The notes below the pieces were generated by a model. The model was given only the letters and a program-made list of their open reading frames with translations. It had not been told where the DNA came from and searched no databases. From Morinoia aosen (lineage: Eukaryota > Arthropoda > Malacostraca > Amphipoda > Talitridae), in contig CM059559.1 in NCBI GenBank assembly GCA_030386875.1, forward strand, positions 68,152,392 through 68,216,391: DNA of 64,000 nt, in the 5' to 3' direction. Position numbers and translations under genes: made by a program. This document shows positions 58,052 through 64,000 of this stretch, piece after piece; position 1 is the stretch's first letter; each line of letters begins with the position of its first letter.

Positions 58052-61000
58052 CTAGCACTCGTACTCGCTTAGGTACGAGGGACGTCGTCGTTCACGGCGT
58101 GACCGCCTCAATTGCGCCGGCTCCCCCTGGGGCTGCTCCGCCTCTTCATCGATAGCGGCCGGCTCCTCGCCCTCTTCCTCAAGGGAGTCTTCACTAAACT
58201 CGCTATCTGCCGCCGGCGCCACTGGCGCCGCGTTTAATGCGTCCACAACCACCCTCTCAGGCAACGCAAGAGGAGCTGCGCCACCGCCGCCGCCTCCGCC
58301 GAAGATAACTGCGTCGAGCATCGCAGCGCCATCAGCGCCTCTATGGTTCTCGGGGACACGGCCCCGGTCACCACCAATGCGCCGTCTCCTGACGTCGCGC
58401 ACATGCCTGGGCATGCCGTCTACGCAGACCACGTACTTTGACACGACGCTGGTAACCTCGCCTGACGTCCACTGCTTCGTGCATGAAGGCAGTGGGGGCT
58501 TCACCCACACCTCATCGCCGACAGCAAAGCTGTTGCTCGCGCAGCCATCAATCACCCGAAGATTGACGTCAAACGGCACTCGCCAGCGATACCGAAAAAT
58601 ACCGCTCGAAGGGACTGAGCCCGCCTCAGTGTCCTTCCGGGGCGTCACATTATACCAAAATGTAGCCTCCTCAGGAGTGATACCTCCCCTGGCGGCGATC
58701 CTCTTGATCGTCCGATGATTTCTCTCCACGATCCCGTTGCCGCTCGGGGCGTAGGCGGCACGGAATCGCAGCGAAATCCCCCACGCATCAGCGAACTGTT
58801 CCACAGTCGCTGATCGAAACGCTGTCGAATTGTCCAGTAGCAACTCGTCACACGGCCCTCGCTCAATTACGATTTCACGCAAGTGAGCGACAATACTCGC
58901 TGCTGACTCATTCAGCAGCCGTCGCCAGATGGCGAACCGCGAGGGACCACAGTCAACCAATGACCGGTAGAGCTTATTGCCATAGTGGGTTACATCAATC
59001 GCAACCCGGCGCCAACTCTCCTCCACAGACAGATCCCCCCGCTCCACGAGATTTTCCCCCCGCAGCGCAGGATCGATCCGCTGGCAGGCCTCGCATCCAG
59101 CCAGCTCACGCTTCACCTGTTCGCGCGACAGATCACTGCGGATCTGACGCGCCAAGTAGAGCGTCCGATCGATGCCCAAATGATGCGGCAGATGAGCCGC
59201 CCAAATGGCATCCTCGAGACTCTCTCCAGTGGCAAGCACGGCCGCCACCTCTGCGCCGGCTTCCCCACCATCGCGGTAACTAAGCCACCTCTTAGGTACC
59301 CTGGTCAGCTGGTCGGCCTTGTTCTCGATCGTCGAGACGAAGCGAACAGACAAGACCAGACCATGCTCGGCGATCGTCTCACGGATCACCCCAAGACGTC
59401 GCTTCACGAGCATCTCCGCCGCACCCTTCGTGCGAACACGACTGCGACCATCGACAGTGTTGTCCATCCATGTGACGACTGTCCGGGAATCGCTGGCGAC
59501 CGTGAAGGTCTCAAACCCCCACGCAATCGCCAAATTGATACCCCGCGCCACCGCTTCCAACTCGGCCACATTGATGTGAAGGTGGTCCGACTCTTTTCGG
59601 AGCCAGGACGCATCCTCCACAATGCGGCCATCGACCTCAAGGGCCACACCCACTCCGAGGGAGCTGGCGTCGGCCCACACGGTAACCGTGCCGTGCGAGT
59701 CGACACCCCACACGCCCCCAACAGGGTCGTCCCGACGAGCCCGCGCCAACAGCTCCGCCGCCAACGAGCTGACAGAACCGTCAACCGGGTCGTCCCAAGA
59801 GCCGCTGCACCCCAGCCGTTTCAAGAAACTGCAACAAGGACGCAGCCACCCCGCCACGGGGTAATGGCCGACTAACCGACCGCACAAGGAGAACAGCCCT
59901 CTCTTCGTCAGGCCGGCATTCACCGAGCCAAACTCGGAGAGAGCAGTCCCCCGCGACATTCGAAGATGTCCGTTGGCATCTTTCCGCAAAGAAATGCCCA
60001 ACAGCCGGCCTCCATCCAGGCACTCAGGCTCTTTCGACACAAGTCCGTACCGTGCCAAATGTTCCCGGAGCTCCTGCGCGCTGAGAATGGACTCACACAC
60101 CACTACATCATCGATATAGTGGTCCGTCCCTCGACGAACGCGATTGGTCAGCGACAGAACCTTGCCGAGAATCACCGTCATGATTCGAGGCGCACACGAA
60201 AGGCCAAAGCCTAATCGCGTCAAAGCGTAAGGCACACCCTTAAACTTCACGATCTAGTACCGCCACAGATCCTCGGAAACGTGGATCTGCAGGTGCGCGG
60301 ACTTAAGGTCGACGACCTTAAGCTCGCCCCGCAGCAGCCGCCACTTCCGAATCTTGTCGCCACACACAGCGACCATGTCATCACCAGTATGACATTCGAC
60401 AAAGCCGTTCAATTCACGATAATCCATGACCGGACGGACTTTGTCCTTCGTTGGTTGCACGACGGCCAGCAACGGAATGACGCCTGGGATGGGGCCATGC
60501 CATCGCCTCAACCAACCCTTTGAGTTCCAACTCTGAATCTCCGCCTCATAGCGCTCCCGCACGTGAGGCGCCTGAGTACATCCGTACTCCGCGACCCGAG
60601 TCTGCAACCCCTCGGGCGGCTTCTCGGACCACCGCCAACTGACGGTCCACCGACCGTCAGCGAACCTAGCAACAAAGTCAGGGTCGACGATCTCGATCGG
60701 TGCTGGCGCACCTTTCGACCCCACCGACCCCGCCCCTGTCACCAGGCCGGCTCCCAGCTTGGCACGGGCGAGTCCATTGCTGGACCCCCCACAGCATCCA
60801 GTTGACCGGGATCTCCCCCAGTCAACAGCATACTTCGAGTCAGGACCTCTTCTAACGGTGACGCCCCCCATGTGATCGATAACATCACTCCCGAGGAGAC
60901 AGTCCACGCCAAGGTTCCCCAACTCCGGCATGACGAGCGCAGTGACACCAAAGCAATGCCCCTGCAACCCGACTACCACACGACAGTGCTTACCCGCATG

Positions 61001-61300
61001 GGAAGTTCTGCCGTCCGCCGTTAGCAACGGCCGCCCCGGCCGGGGGCATTGGCCCACCACCACCCGCGGACAAACCACCGTCCGCTCGCTCCCGGAGTCT
61101 ACCAGACACCAAGAACAATGCCCATTCAAGATGGCACGAACGACTGGCAACCGACGCCTCGTCGTAACGCCAGTCGCTCCGAGCGATTTTAGATCGCCCC
61201 GACCCAGCGACACACCCGTGCCGCTCAAGGTCCCTCTCTCCGAGGGGGCGCCATCACCGCCCTCGGGGGGAGGAGACCTCCGGTAAGCTTGGCTTACACG
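58052..61300 (-). pseudogene. pol polyprotein with one internal stop
   Basis: The frame overlaps the gag end in a different phase, so expression would need frameshifting. In order on the minus strand: retropepsin-like site LVDSGSERTVV (about 61105), RT with RPVMDYRELN and VVDLKSAHLQI, then TAG at 60254-60256, then RT continues (GVPYALTRLGFGL) with the YIDDVVV catalytic box (about 60115), RNase H (VWADASS, NVAELEAV, ASDSRT), an HHCC-type finger (HLPHHLGID...CEACQ), the integrase core with VAIDVTHYG, LLLDNSTAF and NGIVERNHR, then an acidic and a basic tail. About 1,080 codons. The stop lies before YIDD, so a truncated product would lack polymerase activity. Confidence 0.9.
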
Positions 61301-62283
61301 GATTCCATTGAGGAGGACGCGTCGCCCCGACTGGCGTCCTCCGCAGAGAAACCCGACCCACCAACCGCAGGCCTACCTACTGCCGGGCAGTCGCAAGCAA
61401 AATGCCCGACCTCCCCACATGCAAAGCATGCAAACTTCCTTTTGGCGGGAGCCTTCATGGCCCCCCTACCAGCAGGCGCCGCCGCGCCTGGCTTCTGCGG
61501 GCAAACCCGCACGCGGTGTGCACCGCCGCAGCGGTAACAAGCACCCTTGCCACCACTGCCCTGCTTCCCCGAAGCAGCAAGGTCTGCTCCGCGCCTGGCC
61601 TCCTGGCCACGCCCGGCTGCAGCCCTCTGTGCGGCCATTCTCTCCCGCACTCTCGACACCACATCGTCGAACTGCGCAGTATACGCGTCCCCACGCGAAA
61701 CTGCCCACGTATACAGAGTAGTGGGGAGACCCTCGTAGAATTTGACCCTAAAAATCAAATCCTTCTTAGTCGACCCCACTCTCCCACCCAGACGCGCCAG
61801 GTCATCCAGGTACACGTCCACCGACTCCCCGGCCCCAAGCCGACGGTCGGTGAACCGCCTATACGCCTCCTGCATAGGCAACGCAAATTGCGACGCCAGT
61901 ACAGCCCGGACTGCCTGCCACTGACCCGCATCACCGACAGTCATCGAGCGAAACACTCGAGCGGCGTTGCCGTCGAGCATGAACCCGATGACGTCGGTCG
62001 GAGCTACCCGCTCCAGCTGGCAGAGCCTCTCCAGGTTCTTCAGCCACTCCAGCGCGTCGACCGACCCATCGCCAGTCAACTTAGGCAACTGCCTAGACAA
62101 CCGGTCGAGGATCGGACCACGCGCCTGAGTCAGAATATTAGCCAAAAGGCTAACATCTACAAGCACACCCGACGTGCTCCCCGCCGGCGGCACAGGCGAT
62201 GCCGCATCGCCAGCTCCGGCTGCCGCAGCCTTCCCAGCTGCGTCAGCCACCTCAGCTGACGCAGCCGTTCCAGCCGCCGCCAT
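61294..62283 (-). CDS. gag polyprotein of the gypsy-like element
   Basis: ATG at 62283 (IKMAAAG context, 47 bp inside the 5' LTR boundary), about 329 residues, stop at 61294. Ala-rich N-terminus, a capsid-like region (ALEWLKNLERLCQLE; GESVDVYLDDLARLGG) and two zinc knuckles, CYRCGGAHRVRVC (irregular) and CFACGEVGHFACDC (CCHC). Would form the particle and bind RNA. The frame appears intact. Confidence 0.87.
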   Translation of the reverse strand: MAAAGTAASAEVADAAGKAAAAGAGDAASPVPPAGSTSGVLVDVSLLANILTQARGPILDRLSRQLPKLTGDGSVDALEWLKNLERLCQLERVAPTDVIGFMLDGNAARVFRSMTVGDAGQWQAVRAVLASQFALPMQEAYRRFTDRRLGAGESVDVYLDDLARLGGRVGSTKKDLIFRVKFYEGLPTTLYTWAVSRGDAYTAQFDDVVSRVRERMAAQRAAAGRGQEARRGADLAASGKQGSGGKGACYRCGGAHRVRVCPQKPGAAAPAGRGAMKAPAKRKFACFACGEVGHFACDCPAVGRPAVGGSGFSAEDASRGDASSSMESV

Positions 62284-62329
62284 CTTGATGCCCACAAGAA
62301 GGCTACCACCGCCAAAAGCCTAGATAGCT

Positions 62330-62697
62330 TGTTGGCTTACCGTAAATTCTGCTCGGTGCCTTCACCGCCAGCTGAACCGCCAAGCAGCTGCCGCAGCTGG
62401 TTGACCTTCCTCGTAGGCCCAGTGGAATATCGAAAGCAAGGCACCCGCCTTGCTTCACAAACGTAACGAAAGAAAACACGCCGGCACAACGACGCGAACC
62501 GAAGAGCGAAATCACACGCGCGACTACTCTCCACAACTGCCATCAGTACACTGCCGCCACCCAGCCGCAGCCAGTCGGCGGCGGCAGCCAGTCGGCTGCG
62601 ACAGCCAGTCGGCTGCAGCAGCCAGATCCCAAAACTTGGGGGTGGAGCACTCATCGCTGCGGCGCCCTCTTGCGGCGGCAAATTCTTCAACGCCACA
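62330..62697 (-). repeat. 5' LTR of the gypsy-like element
   Basis: 368 bp with three copies of the 18-bp internal unit. No standard TGG primer-binding site lies directly beside it; the nearest TGG-starting candidate, TGGCGGTGGTAGCC, is about 16 bases away. Confidence 0.93.
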
Positions 62698-63177
62698 TAA
62701 TAAAATAGCTCAAATGAACCTTCCATCATAATACAACTAGGTAACTTTCAGATCAAACGGAATGAGAATAAAAAGTGAACTGTTTTTACTATTGTTCGCA
62801 AAAATTTTGAAACTTTTTTTGATTTTGTGTCCTCCAATCCTAAAATTACACCCCACCTCTACAGGAATATTTCCCATAAATCGAGGCAAATTTCTGATTA
62901 TGGGAAAAATAAATTTAAAAAATCTCCATACTCTATATAAATATGTAACATTACTTTAAACTTTCAGAGAATTATTCCACTAAACAATTTTTTTTACTAC
63001 CCTGAGGCAAATTTTACTACTTTTTACTACTTTTTTTACTACTTTCTAAATTTTACTACGTTTTACTACTTTTTACTACTTTACTACCTAGTAGACACCC
63101 TATTGTTAAAGGCATGAATAAATCAAAAGAATAAGAATAGTAATCCCATGACCTGGGAGTGTCGGCTTGTTACTCAC
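62698..63177. other. AT-rich, TACT-type simple sequence
   Basis: TTTTACTACTTTTTACTAC repeats at 62992-63090. No gene. Confidence 0.5.
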
Positions 63178-63265
63178 CTTGAGACACAATAGTAACCATA
63201 GATAGGTTGGTCACAACCAACATACAGTAGCAGTAGCGCTTGCGACTCAGGCCACACATGTTCAT
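63178..63265 (-). CDS. Candidate first coding exon, signal-anchor-like
   Basis: ATG at 63265, 29 codons plus one base, strong donor CAAG|GTGAGT. An acceptor CCTGCTACAG (just before 63283) may mark a 5' UTR intron. The product starts MNMCGLSRKRYCYCMLVVTN and goes on LSMVTIVSQ: a basic patch followed by a hydrophobic stretch, as in type II membrane proteins such as Golgi enzymes. The rest of the gene would lie at lower coordinates on the minus strand; no second exon could be assigned. Confidence 0.4.
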
Positions 63266-64000
63266 GATAGGAGCCTACCTGTCCTGTAGCAGTGATTAAG
63301 CTCTGAGGTATTCACAGCATGTTTACAACATTTATAGCCGATAGAGTATTTGGAATTTCCCACTGAGGCAAATTTCTTGAAATTTCAATTTCTCAGCCAA
63401 TTTTGTATTAGAAACAGTTTCTTTGTTTGATTCACAATGAACATATCTAAAAAAATCAGAAACAGTTTTTTGATATTGCTTTAGACATAATTGAAAAAAG
63501 TTCTATTTTTAAAATCCAATTTTATTTTTCTCTGCAATAAACAAATTTATAATAACCATATCAGAAAAATACCCTTAAATTTATAGTGATCACCTTGATC
63601 TTTACGAAAAAAACTTCAATAATGAAATGATATTTGCAGCATTGCACACCTACTGTGAAAGGTTCAGAGAAATTCCTTCGTAAAAAGTTTTATGGGTAGA
63701 CGATCCCCTTAAAGGGTCAAAATAAATTAAATGTCACCCTGCTAAGATGCACTTTTTTCAATATCTTCAATAATCTTCAATATAATTTCATCCACTTTTA
63801 ATGATAAAATTAAACCTGAAAAAAAACTATTTATTTCCTGAAGCATGCAAGCATGGTCTTCGTGCGCGAGGTAGACCACGGATGAGTTGGATGGATGGGG
63901 TGAGACGTGCTTTGTATGAGGGGTCTGACTGTGGACGTGGCGAGAAAAATGGCTGCACTCAATGAAGCGGTCGGGGTAAACCAGCTATGGCTGTCGGGCC
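63266..64000. other. Dispersed repeat, no gene recognised
   Basis: 63296-63450 is related to 50330-50516. GACGATCCCCTTAAAGGG at about 63700 may be a degenerate family T end. The last 160 bp are GC-richer and may be the edge of another repeat. Confidence 0.45.

Larger units (their letters stand above)
57662..62697 (-). mobile_element. Ty3/gypsy-like LTR retrotransposon, nearly intact
   Basis: Direct LTRs at both ends, target duplication TAATA (57657-57661 and 62698-62702), gag and pol on the minus strand in the order protease, RT, RNase H, integrase, and a polypurine tract next to the 3' LTR. The whole interior is GC-rich while the surroundings are AT-rich. One in-frame stop in RT and a frame change between gag and pol are the only coding problems seen. 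Confidence 0.93.

Noticed and set aside
58960..59875. Long plus-strand frames of up to 296 codons over the gypsy-like element
   Set aside because: Antisense shadows of the GC-rich pol gene, which has clear motifs on the minus strand.

Overview
The window looks like a piece of a large, AT-rich, transposon-loaded arthropod genome, most likely an insect. The evidence is spliced genes with kilobase introns, a C2H2 zinc-finger gene of insect style, and remains of BEL/Pao, Ty3/gypsy-like, Penelope-like, LINE, hAT, PIF/Harbinger and piggyBac-like elements plus SINE-like retroposons. No species is claimed. Most long open frames are products of tandem repeats or decayed transposons. I could run no searches; family names rest on motifs read in the translated sequence.

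Region 1-12,893 is one giant imperfect palindrome. Its building block, repeated in both orientations, is: a 32-bp minisatellite (A), a conserved module of about 180 bp (M), a variable AT-rich spacer (S) ending in a fixed 50-bp flank, then a 17-bp minisatellite (B). Three blocks on the left arm (+,+,-) mirror three on the right arm (+,-,-) around a centre at about 5.9-8.1 kb that carries a B array and a 33-bp repeat (C). A second cluster of two blocks lies at 24.26-27.74 kb.

Region 13.7-23.7 kb is a stack of nested transposons: a Harbinger-like host (TSD TTA) holding a hAT pseudogene, two piggyBac-type MITEs and a second Harbinger element (TSD TAA), which is itself split by a BEL/Pao retrotransposon with near-identical LTRs (TSD CCATC).

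Region 27.7-35 kb holds small inverted-repeat elements, a tRNA-derived SINE, Penelope-like fragments and a Harbinger remnant. Region 36.27-45.27 kb is the best host gene: a three-exon minus-strand C2H2 zinc-finger gene whose exons join in frame but whose last exon is frameshifted by an exact 17-bp tandem duplication. Its introns hold a TRIM retrotransposon, a retroposon family (called R here), a Penelope-like element flanked by inverted repeats, and a small signal-peptide-bearing open frame on the other strand.

Region 46-57 kb is gene-poor: a LINE remnant, a 2-kb foldback-type hairpin element (48.16-50.22 kb), a TA-inserting TIR family, and more MITEs and R copies, two of which were split by later insertions. 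Region 57.66-62.70 kb is a nearly intact, GC-rich Ty3/gypsy-like LTR retrotransposon on the minus strand with TSD TAATA and one stop inside reverse transcriptase. A possible first coding exon of an unidentified minus-strand gene lies at 63.18-63.27 kb.
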